A DNA stretch of 64,000 nt, from NCBI GenBank assembly GCA_017472925.1, contig JAFUNS010000034.1, positions 124,001 to 188,000 on the forward strand. Direction: 5' to 3'. The position numbers were made by a program, and so were the translations under genes. Positions 26,716 through 35,897 of this stretch are shown here, piece after piece. Each line of letters opens with the position of its first letter. Positions within the stretch are counted from its first letter, which is position 1. The notes below the pieces were generated by a model, which worked only from the letters and a program-made list of their open reading frames with translations, was not told the origin of the DNA and did no database searches. This DNA comes from Bacteroides sp. (GTDB lineage: Bacteria; Bacteroidota; Bacteroidia; Bacteroidales; Bacteroidaceae).

Positions 26716-28758
26716 TTATTTGACTTCGCTACCCGGCTTTACTTCTTTCAGAAGAGAAGTAACGGCCAAGGAACCATCGTAGTTCTCAGCGCTCAGAATC
26801 ATACCTTCACTAACCAAACCGTTCTTAAATTGGCGTGGAGCAAGGTTGGCTATAAACAATACTTGCTTGCCTACCAATTCTTCGGGTTGGTAATGCTGAG
26901 CAATACCGCTGACGATGGTACGGTTTTCTAATCCGTCGGCTATCTTGAACTTCAACAATTTCTTCATCTTAGGAACATTTTCACATTCCAAAACTGTACC
27001 TACACGAATATCCAGCTTTTCAAAATCTTCGAAACTGATTACCGGTTTGATAGGATTAGCCTTATAAGCTGCTGCTTCGTTGAGTTTCTTGATTTCTTCC
27101 AAGCGTTGCATCTGTGCATCGATGGCACTGTCTTCTATCTTTTCGAACAACAAGGCAGGTTCGCCCAATTGGTGACCGGCTTTCAATAAATCGGTGTTAC
27201 CTAACTGATTCCAATCGAAACTATCCATATTCAACATCTTACGAAGCTTTTCGCTACTGAATGGAAGGAAGGGTTCGAAAGCAATAGCCAGATTGGCCAC
27301 TAATTGCAATGAAATATGAAGAATGGTCTTTACACGTTCCGGATCTGTCTTGATTACTTTCCAAGGTTCGCAATCGGCCAAGTACTTGTTACCTATACGT
27401 GCCAAGTTCATGGCTTCTTTCTGTGCATCGCGGAATTTGAATACGTCAAGCAGTTTTTCCACTTCGGCCTTTACACCTATAAATTCGGCAATAGTTTCCT
27501 TGTCATAATCTGTCAATTCGCCACAAGCAGGCACTACACCGTCATAATACTTTTTGGTGAGTTGGAGCGCACGGTTGACAAAGTTTCCGTATACAGCTAC
27601 CAATTCATTGTTATTACGTGCCTGAAAATCTTTCCAAGTGAAGTTGTTGTCCTTGGTTTCGGGAGCATTGGCTGTCAATACATAGCGCAAAACATCCTGT
27701 TTGCCAGGGAAGTCACGCAAATATTCATGCAACCATACGGCCCAATTGCGTGAAGTAGAAATCTTATCGTCTTCCAAGTTCAAGAACTCATTACTTGGTA
27801 CATTGTCTGGAAGAATGTAGCTGCCTTCGGCTTTCAACATGGCAGGGAATACGATGCAATGGAACACAATATTATCCTTACCAATGAAATGGATGAGGCG
27901 TGTTTCCGGATCTTTCCACCAGGTTTCCCATGAATCCGGGAGCAGTTCCTTGGTGTTACTGATATAACCAATCGGAGCATCGAACCAAACGTAAAGTACC
28001 TTTCCATCAGCACCTTCAACGGGTACTGGGATACCCCAATCCAAGTCACGGCTTACGGCACGAGGTTGCAAGCCCATGTCAAGCCAACTCTTACATTGAC
28101 CGTATACGTTAGGACGCCATTCCTTATGGTCTTCTAATATCCATTGGCGCAACCAACCTTCGTGCTTGTCAAGCGGAAGATACCAATGCTTGGTTTCTTT
28201 CATAACCGGTTGGCTACCACTGATGGCACTTTTAGGATTAATCAAATCGGTAGGAGAAAGTGAAGTACCGCACTTTTCGCATTGGTCACCATAGGCTCCT
28301 TCGGCATGGCAATGCGGACATTCACCGGTGATATAACGGTCGGCCAAGAATTGTTTGGCTTCTTCGTCGTAATATTGCATGGATGTTTTTTCCACAAATT
28401 CACCCTTGTCGTACAACTTGCGGAAGAAGTCTGAAGCTAAACCATGGTGGGTTTCGGAAGTAGTACGTGAATATACATCGAATGAAATGCCGAATTCCTT
28501 AAATGAATCCTTAATCAATGTATGATAGCGGTCAACCACATCTTGTGGAGTAATACCTTCTTTTTTAGCGCGAATAGTGATGGGCACACCGTGTTCGTCG
28601 GAGCCTCCAATGAAAAGTACATCTTCTTTTTTCAAACGAAGATAACGTACATAAATGTCGGCAGGAACATATACACCAGCCAAATGACCGATGTGTACAG
28701 GGCCGTTTGCATACGGTAGAGCCGAAGTAACGGTGGTTCTTTTGAATTTCTTTTCCAT
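26716..28758 (-). CDS. metG: methionyl-tRNA synthetase
   Basis: A 680-aa class I aminoacyl-tRNA synthetase. HIGH is present as HIGH at residues 22-25, the zinc-knuckle cysteines as CPHCHAEG...CEKCG (about 146-162), and the KMSKS loop as KISTS (near 335). The C-terminal 110 residues form an EMAP-II/Trbp111-like tRNA-binding domain ([11 protein letters not shown] onward), which dimerises the enzyme. It has its own promoter at 28790. Genes for a flippase, CDP-transferase fusion and SDR follow with spacings of 4, 3 and -4 bases, an odd partnership for a housekeeping gene. Confidence 0.97.
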   Translation of the reverse strand: MEKKFKRTTVTSALPYANGPVHIGHLAGVYVPADIYVRYLRLKKEDVLFIGGSDEHGVPITIRAKKEGITPQDVVDRYHTLIKDSFKEFGISFDVYSRTTSETHHGLASDFFRKLYDKGEFVEKTSMQYYDEEAKQFLADRYITGECPHCHAEGAYGDQCEKCGTSLSPTDLINPKSAISGSQPVMKETKHWYLPLDKHEGWLRQWILEDHKEWRPNVYGQCKSWLDMGLQPRAVSRDLDWGIPVPVEGADGKVLYVWFDAPIGYISNTKELLPDSWETWWKDPETRLIHFIGKDNIVFHCIVFPAMLKAEGSYILPDNVPSNEFLNLEDDKISTSRNWAVWLHEYLRDFPGKQDVLRYVLTANAPETKDNNFTWKDFQARNNNELVAVYGNFVNRALQLTKKYYDGVVPACGELTDYDKETIAEFIGVKAEVEKLLDVFKFRDAQKEAMNLARIGNKYLADCEPWKVIKTDPERVKTILHISLQLVANLAIAFEPFLPFSSEKLRKMLNMDSFDWNQLGNTDLLKAGHQLGEPALLFEKIEDSAIDAQMQRLEEIKKLNEAAAYKANPIKPVISFEDFEKLDIRVGTVLECENVPKMKKLLKFKIADGLENRTIVSGIAQHYQPEELVGKQVLFIANLAPRQFKNGLVSEGMILSAENYDGSLAVTSLLKEVKPGSEVK

Positions 28759-28789
28759 ATATCTTTTTGATGTTTTCTTATAATTAGTG

Positions 28790-28797
28790 CAAAGTTA
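28790..28797 (-). promoter_or_regulatory. promoter -7 element for metG operon
   Basis: The minus strand reads TAACTTTGCAC, a TAnnTTTG match 32 bases before the metG ATG. Confidence 0.55.
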
Positions 28798-28837
28798 GTG
28801 ATTTATTGCATTTTCTTGATAATTTGGAGGATAAAAA

Positions 28838-30376
28838 TCAACCTCCCCAATTTTCTCTGTCCAAATTACGGTAACTGATGGCTTCTGCCAAATGGTGTGA
28901 CATGACCCGTTCGCTTCCTTCCAAATCGGCAATAGTACGAGCGACTTTCAAAATGCGATCGTAGGCACGTGCAGAAAGATTCAATCGGTTCATGGCATTT
29001 CGGAGCAGATTTATCCCTTGTGTATCAGGCTCGGCATATAGATGTATCAAGCGACTTTCCATTTGCGCATTGCAATGTACGCCAGGGTGATTGGCAAAAC
29101 GTTGTTCTTGTATTTTGCGGGCTCTAATGACTCTCTCGCGAATAGCAGCACTGCTCTCGGCGGTGGCCCTATCGGACATCTTTTCGAAAGGTACAGGAAC
29201 AATTTCTATTTGAATATCAATGCGATCCATTAAAGGCCCCGATACTCTGTTTAGATAGCGTTGCACTTGTCCCGTATTACAAACGCAAGGTTTGGTGGGG
29301 TGATTGTAGTAACCACATGGGCAAGGATTCATACTAGCGACAAACATGAAAGAACAAGGGTACTCTATGGTATATTTTGCACGAGCAATGGTTATCTTAC
29401 GGTCTTCCAAAGGTTGTCGGAGTACTTCAAGGGTTGATTTGGAAAACTCTGGAAGTTCGTCTGCATACAAAACTCCGTTATGGGCAAGCGATATTTCGCC
29501 GGGTTGAGGATTGCTTCCTCCTCCCACCATGGCTACTTGTGATATGGTGTGGTGTGGACTACGAAAAGGACGAATAGCTATCAAGGAATCATTCTTCTCT
29601 AATTTCCCGGCTACAGAATGAATTTTAGTGGTTTCCAAACTCTCACTTAGTGATAAGGGTGGAAGTATGCCGGGTAATCGCTTGGCCATCATAGACTTTC
29701 CACTTCCTGGTGCTCCAATCATGATTAGGTTATGTCCGCCAGCTGCAGCCACTTCCAAAGCTCGCTTTACATTCTCTTGTCCTTTCACATCAGCAAAATC
29801 GAAAGGGAAATTGCTTTGATGTTGGAAGAATTCCTCACGGGTATTAACGATGGTGGGAGATAATTCACGTTCATTGTTGAAGAATTCAATAACTTCCTTG
29901 ATGTTTTCTACACCATAAACATTCAAATTATTGACTACGGCTGCTTCACGAGCATTCTGTTTGGGAAGAATAAATCCTTCAAAACCTTGCGCTCGTGCAC
30001 AAATGGCAATGGGCAGTGCACCTTTGATGGGTTGTAAACTTCCATCCAAACTTAATTCGCCGATGATGAGGTATTTGGAAAGTTTTTCGTTGGATACAAT
30101 ATTGGTAGATGCCAATATGCCAATAGCCAATGGCAAATCATAGGCAGAACCTTCTTTTCGTATATCTGCAGGTGCCATGTTTACTACAATCTGACAAGTA
30201 GGGAATTTATATCCGTTTACTTGTAAAGCCGAAATGATTCTTTCATGGCTTTCTTTTACGGCAGAGTCGGGCAACCCTACTAAAAAGAATTTGATACCTC
30301 TCGAACTATTGACTTCAATGGTAACGATGGTGGCATCAATACCTTGTACTGCTGCACCGTAGACTTTTACTAACAT
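28838..30376 (-). CDS. YifB/ComM-family AAA+ ATPase (Mg-chelatase-like)
   Basis: A 512-aa protein with an N-terminal ChlI/Lon-like domain (about 20-140), the AAA+ Mg-chelatase core (Walker A GAPGSGKSMMAKRLPG near 217, Walker B YADELPEF near 297), a cysteine cluster NPCPCG...CVC near 340-360, and a C-terminal helical lid. ComM, the studied relative, is a hexameric helicase promoting branch migration during natural transformation. Most bacteria that carry YifB are not known to be competent. Length and motifs are complete. It lies 34 bases behind the thioredoxin-like lipoprotein gene and may be co-transcribed with it. Confidence 0.93.
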   Translation of the reverse strand: MLVKVYGAAVQGIDATIVTIEVNSSRGIKFFLVGLPDSAVKESHERIISALQVNGYKFPTCQIVVNMAPADIRKEGSAYDLPLAIGILASTNIVSNEKLSKYLIIGELSLDGSLQPIKGALPIAICARAQGFEGFILPKQNAREAAVVNNLNVYGVENIKEVIEFFNNERELSPTIVNTREEFFQHQSNFPFDFADVKGQENVKRALEVAAAGGHNLIMIGAPGSGKSMMAKRLPGILPPLSLSESLETTKIHSVAGKLEKNDSLIAIRPFRSPHHTISQVAMVGGGSNPQPGEISLAHNGVLYADELPEFSKSTLEVLRQPLEDRKITIARAKYTIEYPCSFMFVASMNPCPCGYYNHPTKPCVCNTGQVQRYLNRVSGPLMDRIDIQIEIVPVPFEKMSDRATAESSAAIRERVIRARKIQEQRFANHPGVHCNAQMESRLIHLYAEPDTQGINLLRNAMNRLNLSARAYDRILKVARTIADLEGSERVMSHHLAEAISYRNLDRENWGG

Positions 30377-30409
30377 ATCGTTTTTATTTGGTTTATGTGA
30401 AACTTTGTT

Positions 30410-31465
30410 TTATTTCTTCTTTTTTCTCTTTCTCTCGGCTTCTTTTCGTGCTTTTTCCCGTTCTTCATCTTTTTTGATAAGTTCTTTCACTTTATCAATA
30501 AGCGCTTGTCCCCGTATATCCCTTTCGATAATTCGTCTGTTCTTGTCCAATAAAATGTTGGAGGGAAGAGAGTGGATACTTTGGTCTTTGACCAATTTGT
30601 TGTTCCAACCGGTAAAGTCGCATACTTGAAGCCATTGGGTAGTGTCACGATCCGAAGCTGCTAACCAAGCCTCTTTATCTAAATCGAGTGAAAGGCTGAC
30701 AATTTGAAACTTCTCCTTTTTCAATGCTTTTAATACAGGCACCAATGAGTCCTGTGCTTCTACACTTTTCTTATCCCAACTGGCCCAAAAGTCAATTAGA
30801 ATGTATTTGTCTTTAATACTTGGCCAAGTTATGTTTTCCCCATTTCTGTCCTTGTTGGCCAATGTGTAGATGTTTCGGTTGCTTTCTTTTTCAGTAAGAT
30901 GCTCTATTTTAGCCAAAAGATTCATGATATAAGGTGTTTCTCGGATGATACCGCTCATACTGCCTATCAGTTCTTTTATCCTTTTGTAATCGGGCAAGCT
31001 ATCTTGTACATGATATTTGTCTATCAAATAGATGTTGGTAAAAGAATAACTGTTTTTGCGAATAATGGAATCGACTTTATATTCAATGGAATCCGAAGGA
31101 GTGTTCTTTAAAAGGGTAAGCAAACCGGCCAAGGTTTGGTTGTCTCCATTTCCTTTGACGATGAGGCTGTCTGCTGCTCCGTTTATCTCAACTTCTTCTC
31201 CTTTATCGGCATAAATAGGATAGATGTTTGTAGAATCAATCACCAAAGAGAAAATGGTGAAGGTGTCAGGCTGAAATGTATAGGTAAATTCTCCTTCTTT
31301 TGTTAGGATGGTATCCAATTTATAATCAGGTAATTGGTAGTGAACCAATAATGTGTCGGACTTTAGCCCTGCTATTTTCCCTTTAAGCGTAAAATGGGTT
31401 TTCTTGCCGCAACCTATTAATGTTAGTGTTACTGCCAGCAGTAATAAATATGTTGTTTTTTTCAT
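30410..31465 (-). CDS. DUF4369/thioredoxin-like lipoprotein without active-site cysteines
   Basis: A 351-aa lipoprotein (signal peptide with lipobox LIGC at 16-19). Residues about 25-120 resemble the DUF4369 beta-domain found before thioredoxin folds in Bacteroidetes. Residues about 205-330 form a TlpA/AhpC-like thioredoxin fold. At the active site, where WCxxC is expected, the sequence is WASWDKKS, so both redox cysteines are missing and it cannot act as a classical disulfide exchanger. The last 25 residues are nearly all Lys, Glu and Arg. It is probably periplasmic and membrane-anchored. Function unknown. Confidence 0.82.
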   Translation of the reverse strand: MKKTTYLLLLAVTLTLIGCGKKTHFTLKGKIAGLKSDTLLVHYQLPDYKLDTILTKEGEFTYTFQPDTFTIFSLVIDSTNIYPIYADKGEEVEINGAADSLIVKGNGDNQTLAGLLTLLKNTPSDSIEYKVDSIIRKNSYSFTNIYLIDKYHVQDSLPDYKRIKELIGSMSGIIRETPYIMNLLAKIEHLTEKESNRNIYTLANKDRNGENITWPSIKDKYILIDFWASWDKKSVEAQDSLVPVLKALKKEKFQIVSLSLDLDKEAWLAASDRDTTQWLQVCDFTGWNNKLVKDQSIHSLPSNILLDKNRRIIERDIRGQALIDKVKELIKKDEEREKARKEAERKRKKKK

Positions 31466-31526
31466 TCTTGTAAATTTTCCGCTAAAATACGCAATTTTGT
31501 GCTTATAAGGTAATTTTGTGGATAAA

Positions 31527-31560
31527 AAAACAGGATACCCTAAAAAGGATATCCTGTTTT
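31527..31560 (-). terminator. terminator after the TPR/OmpA-like lipoprotein gene
   Basis: The stem AAAACAGGATA / TATCCTGTTTT has a loop of about 12 bases, with a T-run on the minus-strand side. Confidence 0.8.
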
Positions 31561-31579
31561 CTGTATTTTTAAGAGTTGA

Positions 31580-33256
31580 TTACTTCAACAAGCTTGCATA
31601 TTTTACAAATTCAAGGTCATTTGCAGCCTTAGCAGCCAATGAAGCATCCTTAGCGATAGCGCTCTTCAAGCTGCTTGCAACCAATGATTCGTTGTTAGTG
31701 CGTGCACCAACGATAGCCATCAAATAGTCAGTCATAGCATCCTTCTTTTGGATAGCTTGGAGAGTAGCCTTAGCCTTGTTGTAATCCTTAGCCAAAATTT
31801 GAGCTTGAGCAGCACTGTTAGTCTTAGCGTCACCGAATGCGTTAACAGCTCTTTGGTATTGACCTTGCTTGATGTAAAGGTTACCCAAAGCTTCGTTTAC
31901 AGCATCAGCACCTGTAGCCTTACCCAAATAAGCTTCAGCAGCAGCTACGTTGTCATTTACCAATTCGCACAAACCGAGGTTAGCGTTAGCTTCAGCAGCG
32001 TTAGCGTTCTTGGCAGCAGCTTGCTTGAAGTAAGAAGCAGCCTTAGCAACGTCGCCAGCAGCGTATGCCAATTCACCGAGGTTGTTATAAGCACGGTAAT
32101 CGTTGGGATAAAGCTGAGTTGTCTTGTTGAAGATAGCTTCCTTACGAGCGTTGTCGTTAGTCAAAGTAGCAGCATAAAGCAATTCTTCTACGCTCAATAC
32201 CTTAGCATCAGTATCAAATGCTTCGTTGATTTCTTCATCGCTACGGCCGATGATGTCGTAGTTAGCAGTCAAACGAGCACGACGCAATTGAGGAAGGATT
32301 TCATCTGCCAAAGTCTTGTAAACAGAAGAAATGTTCTTGATTTCAGCTTCTCTTTGTTCAGGATCTTGATACATAGAAAGAACGCGAAGAATCAAGTCCT
32401 TGTCTTGCAAGTTAGACTTAGCTACCAATTCTTTGAAACCTTCCCAGTCTTGAGCTGTATACTTAGCGTCAACGTTAGTTTCAATCTTAGCCTTCTTCAA
32501 TTGACGGTTCAAATACTTTTCAGCATTCTTTTCACGGTTTTCAGCCAAACCAGTGTTCAACTTAACACCACCATCAGGAGAAGCGTAAGCAGATACTTCG
32601 ATGTTGTTCAACTTATAGTTCTTAGTATCAGCGTTAACTTCAGCAACCTTGTTGTGGAATTCCTTCATTGCTTCAGACTTCAATTCGCTGTTACGCAAGT
32701 TAGCTTGTTGGATCAAGAACATGATGTTAGCTTCTTGAGCTTGCTTGATGATGCGTTGGTAAGCATCAGCTGCATAAGAAGCGTTAGCGCTGTTTACAGT
32801 AGGAAGTTCAGAAGTAGCGATAACACCATCAGCAATCTTAACTGAAGGGATAGTGTAAGTCTTGCCACCCTTGTTGATAACGAAGTCAAGGTACAATTCA
32901 GACTTAGCCATTTCAGGAACATAGTCGAAAGAAGCCTTCATAGTGTAGTTACCACCGGCTCTATAAGAAATAGTTTGGCCGTTGCCTTCTACTCTTTCGC
33001 CTTGGAATACTGCTGGTTGGCCTTTTGCTTCACCACCGTTCCATCTCAATACAGGAGTTACTTCTACAGAAGCATTCTTCTTCATGTACTTTTCAGGGAA
33101 CTTACCGTTGATAGTTACAGGTACTTTACCGCCTACTGCTTCAAGTACTTCAGGATTGGTTGTGAAATAGTCTGCAGACAATTCACCCATCTTGCTACAA
33201 GAAGAAAAAGCAAGAACCAACAATGCCACTAAAGGCAAATACATTTTCTTAATCAT
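31580..33256 (-). CDS. TPR-containing lipoprotein with OmpA-like segment
   Basis: A 558-aa protein exported as a lipoprotein (LAFSSC, acylated Cys near residue 20). After an N-terminal beta-rich region (about 35-155), an OmpA-like stretch is visible near 220-270 (EVSAYASPDGGVKLNTGLAE then NREKNAEKYL). The C-terminal part holds several tetratricopeptide repeats (YRAYNNLGELAYAAGDVAKA near 385 and three more). Ala and Lys are very frequent and codon use is strongly biased, as in pckA, so expression is probably high. It likely sits in the periplasm attached to the outer membrane. It is monocistronic, with promoter 33329 and terminator 31527. Confidence 0.8.
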   Translation of the reverse strand: MIKKMYLPLVALLVLAFSSCSKMGELSADYFTTNPEVLEAVGGKVPVTINGKFPEKYMKKNASVEVTPVLRWNGGEAKGQPAVFQGERVEGNGQTISYRAGGNYTMKASFDYVPEMAKSELYLDFVINKGGKTYTIPSVKIADGVIATSELPTVNSANASYAADAYQRIIKQAQEANIMFLIQQANLRNSELKSEAMKEFHNKVAEVNADTKNYKLNNIEVSAYASPDGGVKLNTGLAENREKNAEKYLNRQLKKAKIETNVDAKYTAQDWEGFKELVAKSNLQDKDLILRVLSMYQDPEQREAEIKNISSVYKTLADEILPQLRRARLTANYDIIGRSDEEINEAFDTDAKVLSVEELLYAATLTNDNARKEAIFNKTTQLYPNDYRAYNNLGELAYAAGDVAKAASYFKQAAAKNANAAEANANLGLCELVNDNVAAAEAYLGKATGADAVNEALGNLYIKQGQYQRAVNAFGDAKTNSAAQAQILAKDYNKAKATLQAIQKKDAMTDYLMAIVGARTNNESLVASSLKSAIAKDASLAAKAANDLEFVKYASLLK

Positions 33257-33328
33257 AAATCTTTAATTATTTAAACGTTTATATAATATAAATTTCAATT
33301 TTTCGTCTTTGCAGAACATTCTCTGTGG

Positions 33329-33336
33329 CAAAGATA
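33329..33336 (-). promoter_or_regulatory. promoter -7 element for the TPR/OmpA-like lipoprotein
   Basis: The minus strand reads TATCTTTGCCAC, giving a leader of about 70 bases that is AT-rich. Confidence 0.55.
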
Positions 33337-33415
33337 GGAAAAACTATCTTAAGAAAGCCCTATATATCTGTTTTTTTTGAGAAAATTTATTAAATTAATG
33401 GTATGAATGGTGTTT

Positions 33416-34339
33416 TTAGTGCTTTTCTCTGAATTTTATGTTACGGGGATGGTGCTCGATGATTTCACTTCGTAGCATATTCCTGTCGATGTGGGTATAT
33501 ATTTCTGTGGTGCCGATACTTTCATGACCGAGCATGGCTTGAATGGCACGCAGGTTGGCGCCGCCTTCCAACAAATGGGTGGCAAAAGAATGGCGGAAGG
33601 TATGGGGACTGATATTCTTGATTAACCCGATTCTATCGGCCAGTTCTTTGATGATGTGAAAAACCATGATGCGAGAAATGTTTTTCCCCCGTTTGCTGAT
33701 GAATACAAAATCCTCGAAACCGGGCTTTATGGCTATGGCATTCCTGCCAATGAAATAATAATGTAATTCTTTGATGGCACGTGGAGATATAGGAACCAGG
33801 CGCTGCTTGCTCCCTTTCCCTTCTACTTTGATGAAACCTTGATCCAAATAGAGGTCGGATAGTTTTAAGGTACAAAGTTCGGTTACCCGTAATCCGCAAC
33901 TATACAACACTTCGAGCATGGCGCGGTTGCGTTGGCCTTCGGGAGTAGACAAATCAATGCTTTCTATCAGATTGTCAATCTCTTCAACCGTAAGGACCTC
34001 GGGTAAATGAAAACCTGTTTTGGGAGATTCGAGCAGTTCTGTAGGGTCGGCATCTATGTGTCCATCCATAACAAGATAACGATAAAAAGAACGGATTCCC
34101 GATAAAATACGTGCTTGGCTACTTGCGTGGATACCCAAATCCATCAAACCGGCCGAGAAGGTTTCCAAATGGTCCAATGTTACATCCAATATATGTATGT
34201 TTTCCTGAGAAAGGAAGCGGAGCAATTTATCCAAATCAGTCAGATAAGCATCTATCGTGTTGGCCGATAGGGATTTCTCCAGCTTCAAATATTGCTTGTA
34301 TTTCCTCAATATCTCCTTAGAATCTTCGGCGGTTTTCAT
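33416..34339 (-). CDS. xerD: site-specific tyrosine recombinase XerD
   Basis: A 307-aa tyrosine recombinase that resolves chromosome dimers at dif with XerC and FtsK. It has a SAM-like N-terminal core-binding domain (KYLKLEKSLSANTIDAY type, residues 15-95) and a catalytic domain with Arg in SCGLRVTEL (near 159), HTFRH (about 250-254), the LGH histidine and the IYTH tyrosine (nucleophile, near 285). The frame is open 25 codons further upstream, but the promoter box at 34372 lies inside that extension, so the start at 34339 is used. It diverges from aroQ, a common Bacteroidales arrangement. Confidence 0.93.
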   Translation of the reverse strand: MKTAEDSKEILRKYKQYLKLEKSLSANTIDAYLTDLDKLLRFLSQENIHILDVTLDHLETFSAGLMDLGIHASSQARILSGIRSFYRYLVMDGHIDADPTELLESPKTGFHLPEVLTVEEIDNLIESIDLSTPEGQRNRAMLEVLYSCGLRVTELCTLKLSDLYLDQGFIKVEGKGSKQRLVPISPRAIKELHYYFIGRNAIAIKPGFEDFVFISKRGKNISRIMVFHIIKELADRIGLIKNISPHTFRHSFATHLLEGGANLRAIQAMLGHESIGTTEIYTHIDRNMLRSEIIEHHPRNIKFREKH

Positions 34340-34348
34340 TTCTTTTTC

Positions 34349-34356
34349 TACCTTTG
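34349..34356 (+). promoter_or_regulatory. promoter -7 element for aroQ
   Basis: TACCTTTG matches TAnnTTTG, 38 bases upstream of the aroQ ATG, facing away from xerD. Confidence 0.55.
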
Positions 34357-34371
34357 TACCCAAATTGTCTA

Positions 34372-34379
34372 CAAAGTTA
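34372..34379 (-). promoter_or_regulatory. promoter -7 element for xerD
   Basis: The minus strand reads TAACTTTG, a TAnnTTTG match 33 bases before the xerD start chosen here. The two divergent promoters overlap. Confidence 0.55.
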
Positions 34380-34393
34380 CTAAAAGTTAGGAC

Positions 34394-34828
34394 ATGAAGA
34401 TTATGAAAATACAAATTATCAATGGCCCCAACATTAATTTGTTGGGAAAGCGGGAACCCTCCATCTATGGCTCCCAGTCATTCGAAGATTATTTGGAAGA
34501 ACTGAAGGCACGCTATCCGAATGTAACATTCGAATACTACCAGTCGAACGTAGAAGGCGAGATGATCAACAAAATTCACGAAGTAGGATTCGATTTCGAT
34601 GGCATCATACTCAATGCGGGAGCCTATACACATACATCTATTGCTTTGCAAGATGCCATTCGTGCGGTAAAATCGCCCGTTATCGAAGTGCATATTTCGA
34701 ATGTACACAAGCGTGAAGAATTTCGTCATAAGTCCATGATTTCTTGTGCTTGCGTAGGGGTAATTTGTGGATTCGGATTAGACTCTTATCGACTGGCGGT
34801 AGAGGCTATGTTGAGTAAGCAAGAATAA
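34394..34828 (+). CDS. aroQ: 3-dehydroquinate dehydratase, type II
   Basis: A 144-aa shikimate-pathway enzyme. The type II signature INGPNINLLGKREPSIYG lies at residues 8-25, with its flexible-loop Arg and catalytic Tyr. The substrate-binding region NAGAYTHTS comes near 77-85, with VHISNVHKREEFRHKS near 97-112. Type II enzymes are dodecameric and cytosolic. A second ATG three codons later could be the start. A strong hairpin directly follows the stop. Confidence 0.95.
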   Translation: MKIMKIQIINGPNINLLGKREPSIYGSQSFEDYLEELKARYPNVTFEYYQSNVEGEMINKIHEVGFDFDGIILNAGAYTHTSIALQDAIRAVKSPVIEVHISNVHKREEFRHKSMISCACVGVICGFGLDSYRLAVEAMLSKQE

Positions 34829-34861
34829 AACGTCGTTTTATCATCAAGAAAACGACGTTTT
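34827..34861 (+). terminator. terminator after aroQ
   Basis: The 13-bp stem AAAACGTCGTTTT / AAAACGACGTTTT overlaps the aroQ stop codon. It is followed by a partial second copy (CGTAAAACGATG) and is related to hairpins at 9533 and 38013. Confidence 0.75.
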
Positions 34862-34905
34862 ACGCTCCGTAAAACGATGAGTTACGGATTATAAATAGAT
34901 GAATT

Positions 34906-35544
34906 ATGAAAGAAACAGAAGCACTCGACGAATATATTCTTCAGCATATCGATCAGGAGACCGATTATCTGAAAGCGCTATATCGTGATACGCATGTCAA
35001 ATTATTGCGTCCCCGAATGGCTTCCGGCCATTTGCAAGGACGTATGCTCAAGATGTTCGTACGGATGATTCGCCCTCGTCAGGTGCTCGAAATCGGCACA
35101 TATAGCGGATATTCAGCCCTTTGCCTAGCCGAAGGATTGGAGGAAGGAGCCATGCTTCATACATTTGAAATCAATGATGAGCAAGAGGACTTCACACGCC
35201 CATGGTTGGAAAATTCTCCGTATGCCGATAAAATAAGGTTTTATATAGGCGATGCATTGGAACTCCTTCCGCAGATGGATATCACATTTGATTTGGCCTT
35301 TGTGGATGGCGACAAACGGAAGTATGTGGAATACTACGAACAGGTATTGAAAATGCTTTCGCCAGGTGGCTACATCATAGCCGACAATACGTTGTGGGAC
35401 GGCCACGTGCTCGAAGAACCCCACCATACCGACATGCAGACTATCGGCATCAAGAAGTTCAATGACTTGATTGCTGCCGATAATCGGGTAGAGAAAGTAA
35501 TATTACCGTTGAGAGACGGATTAACTATAATCAGAAAAAAATAA
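34906..35544 (+). CDS. O-methyltransferase (class I SAM-dependent, COMT-like)
   Basis: A 212-aa SAM-dependent methyltransferase of the Methyltransf_3 family. Motif I is VLEIGTYSGYSALCLAEGL near residue 53, the acidic post-I residue lies in HTFEIND, and the metal/catechol region is DLAFVDGDKRKY near 128-139 with ADNTLWDG near 163. Related bacterial enzymes methylate catechols or caffeoyl-like substrates. The physiological substrate in Bacteroides is unknown. It is followed 10 bases later by rbfA, so the two are probably co-transcribed. Confidence 0.9.
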   Translation: MKETEALDEYILQHIDQETDYLKALYRDTHVKLLRPRMASGHLQGRMLKMFVRMIRPRQVLEIGTYSGYSALCLAEGLEEGAMLHTFEINDEQEDFTRPWLENSPYADKIRFYIGDALELLPQMDITFDLAFVDGDKRKYVEYYEQVLKMLSPGGYIIADNTLWDGHVLEEPHHTDMQTIGIKKFNDLIAADNRVEKVILPLRDGLTIIRKK

Positions 35545-35554
35545 AAGAAGTTTT

Positions 35555-35890
35555 ATGGAAACGACCAGACAAAATAAAGTATGTCGTCTGATTCAAAAGG
35601 AGTTGAGTGAGATATTCCTACTTCAGACAAAGGCAATGAACGGAGTATTGGTATCAGTAAGTGCGGTACGTATCAGTCCTGATATGAGTATTGTGCGTGC
35701 TTACCTTAGTGTATTCCCTTCCAATCGCGCAGAAGAAATTGTGAAGAACATTAACAATAACACCAAAGCCATCCGTTTTGAGTTAGGTTCACGAGTACGT
35801 CATCAGTTGCGTATCATCCCCGAACTGAAATTCTTTGTCGATGATTCATTGGATTATGTTGAACGTATCGACGAACTATTGAAAAAATAA
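35555..35890 (+). CDS. rbfA: ribosome-binding factor A
   Basis: A 111-aa 30S maturation and cold-shock factor with the KH-type fold. Visible family features are the N-terminal RVCRLIQKELSEI-like helix, VSVSAVRISPDMSIVRAYLSV in the middle, and the C-terminal R..PELKFFVDDSLDY block. It lies between the methyltransferase and the LolE-like gene with gaps of 10 and 7 bases, the usual Bacteroidales order. Confidence 0.93.
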   Translation: METTRQNKVCRLIQKELSEIFLLQTKAMNGVLVSVSAVRISPDMSIVRAYLSVFPSNRAEEIVKNINNNTKAIRFELGSRVRHQLRIIPELKFFVDDSLDYVERIDELLKK

Positions 35891-35897
35891 TCGGGCA

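Noticed and set aside
31748..32845. 365-codon plus-strand open frame opposite the TPR/OmpA-like lipoprotein gene
   Set aside because: A Ser/Val-rich shadow of an Ala/Lys-rich gene with restricted codons; no promoter or domain supports it.
33416..34339. xerD as the integrase of the genomic island
   Set aside because: It is the housekeeping recombinase in its usual place beside aroQ, 17 kb from the island and in a core-gene setting.
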